64,000 nucleotides of DNA from Acidobacteriaceae bacterium TAA 166 (lineage in GTDB: Bacteria > Acidobacteriota > Terriglobia > Terriglobales > Acidobacteriaceae). Every line of letters begins with the position of its first letter. The stretch's first letter is position 1. The stretch lies in assembly GCA_000421065.1 (NCBI GenBank), contig ATWD01000002.1, forward strand, positions 744,001-808,000, in the 5' to 3' direction. The notes below the pieces were generated by a model. It searched no databases. It was not told the DNA's origin and saw nothing but the letters and a program-made list of their open reading frames with translations. Below are positions 53,165-63,016 of the stretch, piece by piece. The translations under genes were made by a program, and so were the position numbers.

Positions 53165-56100
53165 TTAGAAAAGTAGCTTTACGCTGACCTGGCCGATACG
53201 GGCTGGCGAGGCGGCGGTAACCTGACCAAACTGGCTGCTGGCGAAGTTTCCTTGCACCGTCGTGAATTGGGCATGATTGAAGACGTTGAAAAATTCAGCA
53301 CGAGCCTGGATCGAATAACGCTCATTGATCTTTGTTGATTTTGAGAGCCCGGCATCTGTGTTCAAGATGCCAGGTCCATAGATCGGGCGAGGATTCGAAT
53401 TCCCAATAACTCCCACGACCTCAGTACTAAAGGCTGACTTATTGAAGAAGGTGTGACCTGCGGTCGACCGCGGGTCTGACTTAACCACACCTCCTAAATA
53501 GTTCGGGAAGTCAAAGGAGAATCCAGTGAGCGCAAGATCGCCAGACTGGCTGACCGTAACAGGAAATCCAGTAGCAAATCGAGTAATACCACTCAGGCTC
53601 CAACCTTCTGTAAGTCGCTTTGGAGCGGATGCAAACACTGTGTCAAACGGCATCAGCCAGTTATAGCTCGTCACGAAGTTATGCTTGACGTCGTAAGGGG
53701 AGACGGCCCTCCCACGGCGGAAGTTCGAAGGAAGAAATGTCGTCGATACATTATCGATCGATTTTCCGTATGTATAGGCGCCAAGGAGTGAAACGCGGCG
53801 AGCCTTTCTCTCCACCGTAATCTGCAGTGAGTTATAGTTCGATGCACCCAGATTGCTATAAAGATGAACGTGGCCATATACGACAGATCCGAGTTGCTGG
53901 TTGCCCATTCCCTCAAGCGTTCCATAGACCTTTGATCCATCCGGCCGGGTGAACACCTGTTTTTCATTGTTCGGTCCGCAGGCAGGGGCCAGCGAAAGAC
54001 AAAGACTCGGATTACCGATATTCAGGTTGAGATCTCCTTGCAGATTATGGCTCTGCGTTCCAACATACGCGACCGTCATCACCATAGAAGAGGAGAGCTG
54101 GCGCTGGATCGACATATTGTAATGCTCCGCATAAGCAAGCCTGTTGTCAGGATTCAGTCCGGGACCAACGATCGGCTCGAAGTTCTTGAAATCGAGCTGA
54201 GCATTACTGGGGGCGCCCGCCTGTGGAAGGACAAAAGGAAAACGCTGCGTCTGCGAGCTTCCATCTGCACGGGTCATGAAAGGCTGATCCAGAGTCGGCT
54301 GAGCAAGACTCGTCCAGTAAAGCCCATAAGGCGCAGAACCGATTACACCGAAGTTGGCTGAATCTGCCGCGCCGAGATAATAAATACCGTAAGCTGCCCG
54401 TACACTGCTTTGCCCATTTTGGCCAAAGATTTTTTCAAGTGGCGTACCAGAGAAGTTTGGAGCATACGCGAGGCCAAGGCGCGGACCGAATTTATTCCAG
54501 AAAGTCGGCGAGATCGTGCGCCGCACCCCAGGATCGCCAGGAAAGAGATATCCCAGAGGCGAAAGAGGAAAGACTGTCGACTGAACATTAGGAATGAAGG
54601 TATCCAGGCGATCATACTTGTCATACCAGGGAACCGGTACCTCCCAACGGACACCGTAGTTGAAGGTCAGGTTCGACTTGACCTTCCACGTGTCTTCAAC
54701 AAATAAGCCGCCATAACGCGCGCGGTTATCGAGTAACTGCTCAGAACACTGCGTATAAGTTGCTGGAGCTCCCAGGAGAAAATCAGCAAAGTCACTTCCT
54801 GTCTCTCCACCGGTATAAGAGAATTGGCCGTTGGGCGCACAGACATTTCGTACATTCAGCTGGTAGTACCGATACTCCCCACCGAACTTCATCGAATGAT
54901 TTCCTACCAACTTCGAAAAGGTATCCGTGACCATATAGTTGTTATCGACGGCCTTCATATTCGTCAACGGGTTTCCCACCGAGAAGCTGTTGAATAATTG
55001 AGGTGGAACCGCCTCTGGATACCCGGCTGGGCCTGAAGGAACAATCCCCAGACTGCTCGGATCGCTGCTAAAGCCAAGATCGGCCAGCTTAACCTGATTT
55101 CCTGGAGAAGAAGCGACCGGCTGCGCTGTCTGCGTCGCTGTGCGGAAGAAGGTGGCGCGGGCCTCATTCACCATCGTCGCGCCAATCGTCTTGGTGTTGC
55201 TCATCATGAACATCTGCGCACGTGATGGATTCGTAATAGCAAAGCCTGGAAGATAGTTGCTCCCCGCAGACTGATTGAATGCCGACGAGTCGTCGAAGTG
55301 ATAATAGAAAGACCAGTCCCCTGTCTTCTGATGATGGAAATCAATCCTTTGTCCCGCCTTGTAGTCATTGATGGTATTGTTCAGACTTGCATTCGCGAAG
55401 GTCCCGGAGCCATTTACCCCCATAGGAATAAACGGCAGGATCTTCGCAGCGATCGGATCGATTGCACCAGCTAAATTTCCATTCGGGAACACCGAACTAT
55501 ACTGTTCTCCCGCCGTTACCGGGCGCCCAAGCCTCTGCGACAGAGCCGCTGCAAAGGCTGCTCCATTCACCGTCTTCGTGCCAAAGGGGATGGCTGCTGA
55601 AAAATCGCCGTTCCGTTGTGCGTTCGTGGGAACTGCAATATTGCCGAAGCTTACGCCCGCCGTCTGCTTCGAACCTTGAAAATCGGTAAACCAGAAGAGA
55701 TGATCGCGCCAGATAGGACCTCCCACCGCATAGCCGTACTGATTGCGATTGAGCTTGGCCTTTGTCGGATCGAGATATCCTCTGGCGTCCATCGCATCGT
55801 TGCGATAAAACTCGAACGCATCACCATGGACGCTATTGGTCCCGGATTTGGTAATGGTGTTCATTACGGCGCCCGTGAACTTGCCGTACTCGGCATCGAA
55901 GCTGTTCGTGATAAGACGGAACTCCGCTACAGAATCAATATTCGGAATCAGCCCGGCGCCATTGTTCTTTGTCTCGCTCACATCGCCGCCGTTCACCAGA
56001 AAGGCATTCGCACTCTCCGGTTGACCATTGACCGAGATGTTTCCCGCATTTGCCGATAAGCCGCTATCGAGCGGACGATCGGTCGCAGCCGAGCTGCTTG

Positions 56101-56599
56101 GACGAGGAGCGACTCCAGCCTGCAAGCTTAAAAGATCTAGGTAGCTTCGTCCATTCAGGGGCAGACTCAGCATCTCCTTCGATTCAACCGTTCCGCCAAG
56201 TTGCGTACTCGAGGTCTGAATCTGCACCGTATTCGCATCCACAGCGACGCTCTGCTGCACGTCTCCAACCTCCAGGGAAAGATCAAATCGAAGCTGATCG
56301 TTTACCTTGAGATCGATATTCTGAATCGTCGATCCTTTAAATCCAGTGGCTGTGACTACGATCTTGTACCTTCCCGGGACGAGGGAGAGGAAGGTGTATT
56401 GCCCCTCACCTGAGCTCTTTACTTCGCGGCTTACATTTGTCGTCACTTCGGTGATGAGGATGGAAGCCCCTGGGATTGCGGCCCCTGAAGCATCATGAAT
56501 GACACCTGAGATGCCTCCCGTAACGTCGGCCTTGATAGAAGGAACAGCCAACACAAACACGAGTAGGAGATAAAGGTACAAAAAGCAACGACGTAACAT
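53165..56599 (-). CDS. TonB-dependent outer-membrane transporter 1 (carboxypeptidase-regulatory-like N-domain)
   Basis: 1,144 residues; signal peptide MLRRCFLYLYLLLVFVLAVPSIKA and GGAGG eight bases before ATG. The N-terminal carboxypeptidase-regulatory-like domain (GGISGVIHDASGAAIPGASILI to VTATGF, about 28-115) is followed by a plug domain (LPLNGRSYLDLLSLQAGV; FDAEYGKFTGAVMNTITKSGTN) and a beta-barrel ending in VSVKLLF. This Oar-like form takes up large carbohydrate-type or other bulky ligands in acidobacteria. Operator copy 4 lies 65 bp upstream. Base composition by eye is clearly lower in GC than the second TonB gene. Confidence 0.9.
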   Translation of the reverse strand: MLRRCFLYLYLLLVFVLAVPSIKADVTGGISGVIHDASGAAIPGASILITEVTTNVSREVKSSGEGQYTFLSLVPGRYKIVVTATGFKGSTIQNIDLKVNDQLRFDLSLEVGDVQQSVAVDANTVQIQTSSTQLGGTVESKEMLSLPLNGRSYLDLLSLQAGVAPRPSSSAATDRPLDSGLSANAGNISVNGQPESANAFLVNGGDVSETKNNGAGLIPNIDSVAEFRLITNSFDAEYGKFTGAVMNTITKSGTNSVHGDAFEFYRNDAMDARGYLDPTKAKLNRNQYGYAVGGPIWRDHLFWFTDFQGSKQTAGVSFGNIAVPTNAQRNGDFSAAIPFGTKTVNGAAFAAALSQRLGRPVTAGEQYSSVFPNGNLAGAIDPIAAKILPFIPMGVNGSGTFANASLNNTINDYKAGQRIDFHHQKTGDWSFYYHFDDSSAFNQSAGSNYLPGFAITNPSRAQMFMMSNTKTIGATMVNEARATFFRTATQTAQPVASSPGNQVKLADLGFSSDPSSLGIVPSGPAGYPEAVPPQLFNSFSVGNPLTNMKAVDNNYMVTDTFSKLVGNHSMKFGGEYRYYQLNVRNVCAPNGQFSYTGGETGSDFADFLLGAPATYTQCSEQLLDNRARYGGLFVEDTWKVKSNLTFNYGVRWEVPVPWYDKYDRLDTFIPNVQSTVFPLSPLGYLFPGDPGVRRTISPTFWNKFGPRLGLAYAPNFSGTPLEKIFGQNGQSSVRAAYGIYYLGAADSANFGVIGSAPYGLYWTSLAQPTLDQPFMTRADGSSQTQRFPFVLPQAGAPSNAQLDFKNFEPIVGPGLNPDNRLAYAEHYNMSIQRQLSSSMVMTVAYVGTQSHNLQGDLNLNIGNPSLCLSLAPACGPNNEKQVFTRPDGSKVYGTLEGMGNQQLGSVVYGHVHLYSNLGASNYNSLQITVERKARRVSLLGAYTYGKSIDNVSTTFLPSNFRRGRAVSPYDVKHNFVTSYNWLMPFDTVFASAPKRLTEGWSLSGITRFATGFPVTVSQSGDLALTGFSFDFPNYLGGVVKSDPRSTAGHTFFNKSAFSTEVVGVIGNSNPRPIYGPGILNTDAGLSKSTKINERYSIQARAEFFNVFNHAQFTTVQGNFASSQFGQVTAASPARIGQVSVKLLF

Positions 56600-56663
56600 T
56601 GGCGACGCCTCCGATGCTTGACAAACCTGTGAATGGAATCAAAGCAGCTTAGTAAATTGACTC

Positions 56664-56684
56664 ACAAGCGAAATTGTGCGAAAC
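56664..56684 (-). promoter_or_regulatory. Island operator copy 4, upstream of TonB1
   Basis: Read on the minus strand: GTTTCGCACAATTTCGCTTG, 65 bp before the TonB1 start, with AGCTGCT 15 bases after CTTG. It is the closest copy to the consensus TTTCGYACWATTTCGCTTG. Confidence 0.7.
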
Positions 56685-57253
56685 AAACTCGCGAGACAAA
56701 GGTTCTTGGATTTCACAGGGGTCAGAACAAACGCGCTCCGGGCAACGGGCATGAAGTGCATCGACTATTACGGGATAACGCGGGACTCATGAAAAAAAAT
56801 AAATTGCGTTAGCGAGGTAAGTCCGTGAGCTCTACAGACTAATTACTCGATCGACCGATACCGCATACCGGATAATCGATAAAGCAAGCTGCTTTCTTCC
56901 GACATTTACCGATAACTTCAATTTTGCGAGTCAACATCTCCGTAGGAGATCACCCTGGGAGATAGACGTCCTGGAGAAAAAATATTTTGGGACCACCGTT
57001 CGATTCGTCGACCTCACAACCGCAGCCAATCGACTCTCAAACCATCTGCTCCACTCTCGCCAGCGATGGAGAAAGGCCTACAGTGGAGCTGATCATTTTG
57101 TGGATCAGAGCAAGGTCTGATGGCAAATGTAAAACTCTCTTCACTACGAAGTAAAACTATCGCCCATTTACCGTTCCAGCCGCCTACTTCTTCTATCTTT
57201 ATCTCTGTCAAGTAGTTACCTCCACAATTTTGCGAGGGTTTCTGTGTATACTC

Positions 57254-57267
57254 CTTTACGCCATACT
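57254..57267 (+). repeat. 14-bp repeat shared with the regulator upstream region
   Basis: CTTTACGCCATACT, identical to 51298-51311 and in the same orientation relative to the downstream gene (regulator there, TonB2 here). It lies 45 bp before TonB2. Confidence 0.6.
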
Positions 57268-57312
57268 AGGTCTAATGCCTTATAAGGAACTAGCTGAGGC
57301 TGAAGGAGAATC

Positions 57313-60300
57313 ATGAAACGTTGTAATTACTACGCTGCCTTAATGGCGGTACTGTGTCTTTTTACGGGATGGCTGTGCGCGCAGAATGTCACCGGCGCGG
57401 TAAGTGGAGTGGTTACCGATCCCAGCGGAGCTGTGATCCCCGGAGCCACCGTCGTTGTCCATAATGTAGGGACTGGCGTCAATACGACGGTCACGACCAA
57501 CGAGGTCGGGCTCTACAGCGCCCGCTTTCTTTCGATCGGGCAGTACCAGATCACCGTATCCGCCAACGGTTTCGCCACCTCGAAGTTCACTCCGTTCACG
57601 CTCGAGATCAACCAGACCGCTAAATTCGACGCCAAGCTCCAGCCCGGCGGCGCCTCCACCGTCACCGACGTCAGCGCCGAGGCGGCTCCCATCCTCAACA
57701 CCAACGACTCCTCACTAGGAATCTCGCTCTCGACCAATGAGATCGCTAACATTCCGCTGAACGGCCGCAACTTCTCCTCCGTCACGCTCTTCCAGCCCGG
57801 AGCGATCGCGACCGATCCCCAGGGCATGACCGGCAACAACGCTATCGAGCGCAGCACCTTCAACAATGGGGTCGCGTCCATCAACGGCAATCGCAACCAG
57901 GCGAACTACTACACGCTCGATGGAGCCGACCTCAACGAGCCCCAGAACAACCTCATCGCCTACAATCCCGCCCCCGACGCCATCGCCGAGGTCCGTGTCA
58001 TCTCGGCCAACGCTCCGGCGCAGTTCGGCAACGCCAACGGCGGTGCCGTCATCTCGGTCCTTAAGTCCGGAACCAACCAATTCCACGGCTCCGCCTATGC
58101 CTTTCTCCAGAATCAGAACCTCAACGCCAACTCCTGGGCCAACAAGCACGCCAACCCCATCATCGCGATCAATCCCTACACCCAAACCATCTTCGGCGGA
58201 ACCGTAGGAGGCCCAGTCCTCAAGGACAAGCTCTTCTTCTTCGCCGACTACGAAGGTGCCCGCTCCCACACCGGAGGCCTGCAGCAGGCCAGCGTTGTTC
58301 CCGCCGCGATGCGCAACGGAGACTTCTCGTCCCTGCTCCGTACCGATACTCCCATCCAGCTCTACGACACCCAGAACGGATTCGCGGCCTACGCCAACAA
58401 TCAGCTTCCCATCCTGAACCCCGTCGCTAAATATCTCTTCGCGCATCCGGAGTTCTACCCGACCGAGAACGCAACCCCCACCGACGGTCTGCTCCAGAAC
58501 AACTTCCAGGGAGCGCAGCGCAAGTTCGTCCGCAACGATCAGGGCGACATCAAGATCGAGTGGAATGCCTCCGGCGCAAACAAGTTCACCGCCTTCTACT
58601 CGCAGTCCGACGCGGGCGATACCCAGACGGCGCTGATTCCCATCACCTTCCCACCCCAGAACGTCTACCCCACCAAGCTCGGCGGCGGAAGCTGGATCCA
58701 TACCTTCTCCCCTGCCATCGTCAACGAGGCTCGCTTCGGCTTCACCCGCGTGCGCTGGGATAACAGCATTCCCACCGACCCCTCTGGAGCCTTCGGACTC
58801 AACGGCAACTCAGTCGTCGGCGTTCCCTTCGGAGCCCAACCCTACCCCGGCTTCTCCGGACAGAGCCTCGGCAACAACGCCTCCTTCCTCGGAACCAACG
58901 CCAATATCCAGGTTCTGCGCGACAACACCTTCAACTACTACGACAATCTCACCTGGCAGCGCGGCCGCCATCTGCTCTCCATCGGCATCCAGGCTACCCG
59001 TTACCAACAGAACTACCTCAACTCCTCCAACTACGGATTCCTGGGGGAGTTCGACTACTCCGGCAACTTCACCGGCTTGCCCGGTGGAGCTGGATACGGT
59101 CCGGCCGACTTCGTCCTCGACCGCGTCAGCAGCTCCCAGCTCGGATCCTCCATCGGGTTCGTCGGCAATCGCCAGTGGCGCACCGCCGGTTACATCCAGG
59201 ATGATTGGAAGGCCCTCGATAACCTGACCATCAACATCGGTCTTCGCTACGAGTTCGATCAGCCCTGGGGTGAGGTCAACAACAAGACTGCCAACGTCGA
59301 TCTCGCCACCGGAATCGTCCAGTTCGCGCACAGCATTCCGGCGGGAGCTCCCGCCGGCTCCCAGCTGTGTTCCAACCGAGCCTGCTACAACCCCAACTAT
59401 GCCCAGTGGATGCCTCGCATCGGCTTCGCCCTTCAGGTGAATCCGCGCCTGGTCGTCCGCGGAGGCTACGGCGCCACCAGCTTCTTCGAGGGCAACGCCG
59501 GCAACCAGCGCCTCACCTCCTCGCCGCCCTTCGCCCAGGGTAGCCATATCGTCGCCATCAATCCCAGCGACAGCAACGCAGGAACACCCTTCCGCATCGA
59601 AGACGGCTTCTCGTCCTCATTTAGCGCTACCAGCCAGTACTCCGTGTGGCCGAAGGATATTCGCCCCGCCTACATCCAGCAGTTCTCCCTCACCACGGAG
59701 TTCGCCCTCACCAATATGACTTCACTTACCGTTGGCTACCTCGGCGAGACAGGCCAGCACCTGATCGACTACCGCAACGGCAACCAGCTCACTGCCGCCC
59801 AGGCGGCGATCTACTCGGCTCTCCCGGAGGGAGCACCGGTTCCCCCCGCCGCCCAGGCCCCCTACGCCAACCTGGTCGGACAGACGGGGCCTCTGCTCGT
59901 TACCGAGTCCAATGCCATGATGAACTACAATGGCGGCCAAGTCACGGTACGGCATCGCGCCGACCGCGGTTTCGAGTACACCGTCAACTACACCTATGCC
60001 AAGTCCATGACCAACTCCGCCGGAAACTACGGTCAGCCTGGCATCGGCGGATCGACCGGCGCCTTCCAGGACGCCTACAACCCACAGGCCGACTACGCGC
60101 CCTCCGGACAGGACGTTCGTCACAACCTCAACGCCGTTGGCGTCTATGCTCTCCCGTTCGGACGCAATCAATTCTACGGCTCGCACACCAACCGCGCCCT
60201 CGACCTGATCGCCGGAGGATGGAAGGTCTCTTCAACCGTTATCGCCTACACCGGCCTGCCTATCACCATCCAGGCGCCAAACGTCTCCAACTCCTTCAAC

Positions 60301-60696
60301 AGCTTCTCCACATCTCGCGCCAATCACTACCGCAAGCTGGTCATCCGCAATCGCTCCATCGACAACTGGTGGGGAACCGATCCCTCGGCCATCCCCTGCA
60401 ACGGTCCTGACAACGGCGTATGCGCCTATGGTGTAGCCGCCCCCAACACCTTCGGTACCGCCCGTCCCAGCGCTGAGCGCGTCCCCGGCTTCGCTCAGAT
60501 CGACGGTGCCGCCTTCAAGGACTTCCACATCACCGAAGGGCACGTACTCGGCTTCAGGGCCGAAGGCTTCAATCTCTTCAACATCGCCTCTTATCAGAAT
60601 CCTGATGCTTCAGTCCAGGATTCCAACTTCGGCCAGATCACCAACACCCGCTCAAAGGAGCGCGTCATTCAGCTGAACCTTCACTACTCGTTCTAA
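57313..60696 (+). CDS. TonB-dependent outer-membrane transporter 2 (carboxypeptidase-regulatory-like N-domain)
   Basis: 1,127 residues; signal peptide MKRCNYYAALMAVLCLFTGWLCAQ, AAGGAG six bases before ATG. Regulatory-like domain (GAVSGVVTDPSGAVIPGATVVV to VSANGF), plug (IPLNGRNFSSVTLFQPGA; QFGNANGGAVISVLKSGTNQFHG) and a beta-barrel ending in QLNLHYSF. It shares the architecture of TonB1 but is not a close copy. Codon use is strongly C-ending, unlike TonB1. It carries only half-sites of the island operator but shares a 14-mer with the regulator's upstream region. A strong terminator follows, separating it from the glycosidase gene. Confidence 0.92.
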   Translation: MKRCNYYAALMAVLCLFTGWLCAQNVTGAVSGVVTDPSGAVIPGATVVVHNVGTGVNTTVTTNEVGLYSARFLSIGQYQITVSANGFATSKFTPFTLEINQTAKFDAKLQPGGASTVTDVSAEAAPILNTNDSSLGISLSTNEIANIPLNGRNFSSVTLFQPGAIATDPQGMTGNNAIERSTFNNGVASINGNRNQANYYTLDGADLNEPQNNLIAYNPAPDAIAEVRVISANAPAQFGNANGGAVISVLKSGTNQFHGSAYAFLQNQNLNANSWANKHANPIIAINPYTQTIFGGTVGGPVLKDKLFFFADYEGARSHTGGLQQASVVPAAMRNGDFSSLLRTDTPIQLYDTQNGFAAYANNQLPILNPVAKYLFAHPEFYPTENATPTDGLLQNNFQGAQRKFVRNDQGDIKIEWNASGANKFTAFYSQSDAGDTQTALIPITFPPQNVYPTKLGGGSWIHTFSPAIVNEARFGFTRVRWDNSIPTDPSGAFGLNGNSVVGVPFGAQPYPGFSGQSLGNNASFLGTNANIQVLRDNTFNYYDNLTWQRGRHLLSIGIQATRYQQNYLNSSNYGFLGEFDYSGNFTGLPGGAGYGPADFVLDRVSSSQLGSSIGFVGNRQWRTAGYIQDDWKALDNLTINIGLRYEFDQPWGEVNNKTANVDLATGIVQFAHSIPAGAPAGSQLCSNRACYNPNYAQWMPRIGFALQVNPRLVVRGGYGATSFFEGNAGNQRLTSSPPFAQGSHIVAINPSDSNAGTPFRIEDGFSSSFSATSQYSVWPKDIRPAYIQQFSLTTEFALTNMTSLTVGYLGETGQHLIDYRNGNQLTAAQAAIYSALPEGAPVPPAAQAPYANLVGQTGPLLVTESNAMMNYNGGQVTVRHRADRGFEYTVNYTYAKSMTNSAGNYGQPGIGGSTGAFQDAYNPQADYAPSGQDVRHNLNAVGVYALPFGRNQFYGSHTNRALDLIAGGWKVSSTVIAYTGLPITIQAPNVSNSFNSFSTSRANHYRKLVIRNRSIDNWWGTDPSAIPCNGPDNGVCAYGVAAPNTFGTARPSAERVPGFAQIDGAAFKDFHITEGHVLGFRAEGFNLFNIASYQNPDASVQDSNFGQITNTRSKERVIQLNLHYSF

Positions 60697-60713
60697 GCAC
60701 CATTCATTCCTGA

Positions 60714-60751
60714 AAGAATGGCGGAGGCACATGCCTCCGCCATTCTTATTG
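60714..60751 (+). terminator. Rho-independent terminator after TonB2
   Basis: A perfect 16-bp stem, AAGAATGGCGGAGGCA (60714-60729) with its complement (60732-60747), has a minimal 2-base loop and is followed by ATTGTT. It lies 18 bp past the TonB2 stop. Confidence 0.85.
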
Positions 60752-60862
60752 TTCAATGAATTCGAAATCAGCGCATTGGCGATCAGGCTGGTCAACAATT
60801 TCGAGGCATTCCTGTACCATCCTGCTTTATTGCATTCATCCCACGATCCGGGGAAAGGCCAC

Positions 60863-62899
60863 ATGCAATTCAAACAGATCAAGAGCCTCCGTCTCTTCCT
60901 CACTCTCGTCGGACTTCCCCTTATCGCTCACGCCCAAAGCACTGACAGAGCCGTCTTTAGTCACACCAGCCACAGCTACGAGCTACACAACCATGTACTG
61001 GGCATCCGTTGGACCATCACCGATGGTCACATCGAAGACTGGCGGCTCGAAGATTTTCTCCACCACAAAACCTTGCCGGCCTCCGAGCCATTCTCGATCG
61101 CCATGGCGGACGGACGCGTCCTTCGCAGCTCCGACCTCAAACTGGTCGACGAAGCTCTCGAGGCGAAGCCCCTCGTCCTTGAGTCAAACTCCCCCAGCCA
61201 GGCTCGCCACACGCCTGGCCTCGAACTCAGCCTGCCGCTCGAAAGCCCTGATCACGCACTCACCGCCACACTCCGGGTCATCCTGCTCGACGACACCGCC
61301 TACGAACGCGCTGAGCTCACCCTGCACGCCGAACAGGCCGACCAACCCATCCGGCGCATCGAACTCGTGCATCAGTCTCTATCCAATCCTCCCTCTTCGC
61401 CCAATACCCAGCCCGCTCCGGAAGCATCGGTCAGTGGCACCGTTCCCGGCTCCCCCATCGTCACCCCCACCCTCTTCCTCGGCCTCGAGCACCCAATTTC
61501 GCAGAGTCGCGTTACCCATGGACTGGCCACCGCATGGGTAGAGCGCGAGCTTCCCCTCCGCTTCGGCCAATCTGTCAGCTACTCCTCCGTCTTCGGTGTG
61601 GTCCATTCCGGCCAGCTCCGCCGTGACTTCCTCGCCTATCTCGAGCGCGAGCGTGCTCATCCCTATCGCACCTTCCTGCACTACAACTCCTGGTACGACC
61701 TCGGCTACTTCACCCCCTACACTGCGGACGATGCCGTCGACCGCATCCAGACCTTCGGTCATGAGCTCGTCGAAGAGCGCGGCGTCAAGCTGGACTCCTT
61801 TCTCTTCGACGATGGTTGGGACGACCATCACTCCCTGTGGAAGTTCAACTCCGGCTTCCCCCAGGGTTTCACTCCAGTCACTCAGGCCGCGCAGAAGATT
61901 GGGGCCGCCCCCGGCATCTGGATGTCCCCCTGGGGCGGTTACAGCACGCCGCGCAAAGAACGCATCGAGTTCGGCACCCAAGCGGGCTACGAGATCGTCC
62001 GCAACGGCTATGCCCTCTCCGGGCTGAAGTACTACCAGGCCTTCCGCGACGTCGCGCTCGACATGATTCGCACCTACCACGTCAACCAGTTCAAGTTCGA
62101 CGGCACCGGCAACGTCGATACTGTTGTCCCTGGAAGTCAGTTCGACAGCGACTTCGCCGCCGCCATCCACCTTATTGGGGAGCTGCGCCAGGCCGACCCC
62201 GGGCTCTTCATCAATCTCACCACCGGCACGTGGCCCTCTCCCTTCTGGCTTCGTTACTCCGACACCATCTGGCGCGGCGGCGAGGATGACAGCTTCGCTG
62301 GCGTCGGAAGCTATCGCCAGCGCTGGATCACCTACCGAGACTCCGATACCTACCGCCGCATCGTGCAGGCGGGCCCGCTCTATCCGCTCAACTCCCTCAT
62401 GCTCCACGGCATGATCTATGCACGTTTTCACAAGCACCTCAACGTCGATCCCGGCTCTGACTTCCGCGACGAGATCCGTTCCTACTTCGGCACCGGCACC
62501 CAACTGCAGGAGATGTACATCACCCCTGCACTGCTGACGAAGCAGAACTGGGACGACCTCGCCGAAGCCGCAAAGTGGTCCCGCGAAAACGCCGAGGTTC
62601 TCCGCGATGTGCATTGGATCGGAGGCGACCCTATCTGGCTTGAGGTGTACGGCTGGGTCTCATGGGCTCCCCGCAAGGGAATTATCACTCTGCGAAATCC
62701 CAGCGACCACGCTCAGACCATCCGCGTGAAGCTCGCAGATGCCTTTGAGCTTCCTGCAGGTGCAGCCCGGAGGTTCACCGCTAATAGCCCATGGCGCGGT
62801 GGAGATCAAAAACGGTCTCTGATCTCGGCCGACAAGCCGCATGAGTTTTCCTTGCGCCCATTCGAGGTCTTGACCTTGGAATTCAGCCCGAGAAAGTGA
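60863..62899 (+). CDS. Secreted clan GH-D (alpha-galactosidase-like) glycoside hydrolase
   Basis: 678 residues from ATG 60863 (AAAGG five bases upstream), signal peptide MQFKQIKSLRLFLTLVGLPLIAHAQ. An N-terminal beta-sandwich (about 30-260) precedes a TIM barrel with FLHYNSWYDLGYF, SFLFDDGWDDHHSLWKF, GIWMSPWGGY and the likely nucleophile Asp in VNQFKFDGTGN. An acid/base Asp in TIWRGGEDDS and a small C-terminal beta domain follow. The layout matches GH27/GH36-type alpha-galactosidases. Relatives are sometimes mislabelled 'enterotoxin'. Linkage specificity is not readable from sequence. It has its own promoter region after the TonB2 terminator; ACAATTTCG, a half-site like the island operator, lies about 55 bp upstream. 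Confidence 0.75.
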   Translation: MQFKQIKSLRLFLTLVGLPLIAHAQSTDRAVFSHTSHSYELHNHVLGIRWTITDGHIEDWRLEDFLHHKTLPASEPFSIAMADGRVLRSSDLKLVDEALEAKPLVLESNSPSQARHTPGLELSLPLESPDHALTATLRVILLDDTAYERAELTLHAEQADQPIRRIELVHQSLSNPPSSPNTQPAPEASVSGTVPGSPIVTPTLFLGLEHPISQSRVTHGLATAWVERELPLRFGQSVSYSSVFGVVHSGQLRRDFLAYLERERAHPYRTFLHYNSWYDLGYFTPYTADDAVDRIQTFGHELVEERGVKLDSFLFDDGWDDHHSLWKFNSGFPQGFTPVTQAAQKIGAAPGIWMSPWGGYSTPRKERIEFGTQAGYEIVRNGYALSGLKYYQAFRDVALDMIRTYHVNQFKFDGTGNVDTVVPGSQFDSDFAAAIHLIGELRQADPGLFINLTTGTWPSPFWLRYSDTIWRGGEDDSFAGVGSYRQRWITYRDSDTYRRIVQAGPLYPLNSLMLHGMIYARFHKHLNVDPGSDFRDEIRSYFGTGTQLQEMYITPALLTKQNWDDLAEAAKWSRENAEVLRDVHWIGGDPIWLEVYGWVSWAPRKGIITLRNPSDHAQTIRVKLADAFELPAGAARRFTANSPWRGGDQKRSLISADKPHEFSLRPFEVLTLEFSPRK

Positions 62900-63016
62900 C
62901 TGGCCCCGATCACGCGGGTCACAATCTTGCCTGCTTACGCTCAGTGGGCCTTATCCGGTCCGTAATTCTTTTTATGTTGCTCGCGTGATCGTACGACATC
63001 GCGAACAATTACAGAC

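Larger units (their letters stand above)
56600..57312. other. Divergent TonB1/TonB2 control region
   Basis: 713 bp, AT-rich compared with its flanks. It contains operator copy 4 (56664-56684) for TonB1, half-sites CAATTTTGCGAG at 56919-56930 and 57225-57236 in TonB2 direction, a TATACT -10-like box at 57247, and the 14-mer CTTTACGCCATACT at 57254. A 65-codon minus frame (57014-57211) looks spurious: no ribosome site and no family features. Confidence 0.55.

Noticed and set aside
57014-57211. 65-codon minus frame between the TonB genes
   Set aside because: No ribosome site or family features; the region is AT-rich and looks regulatory.
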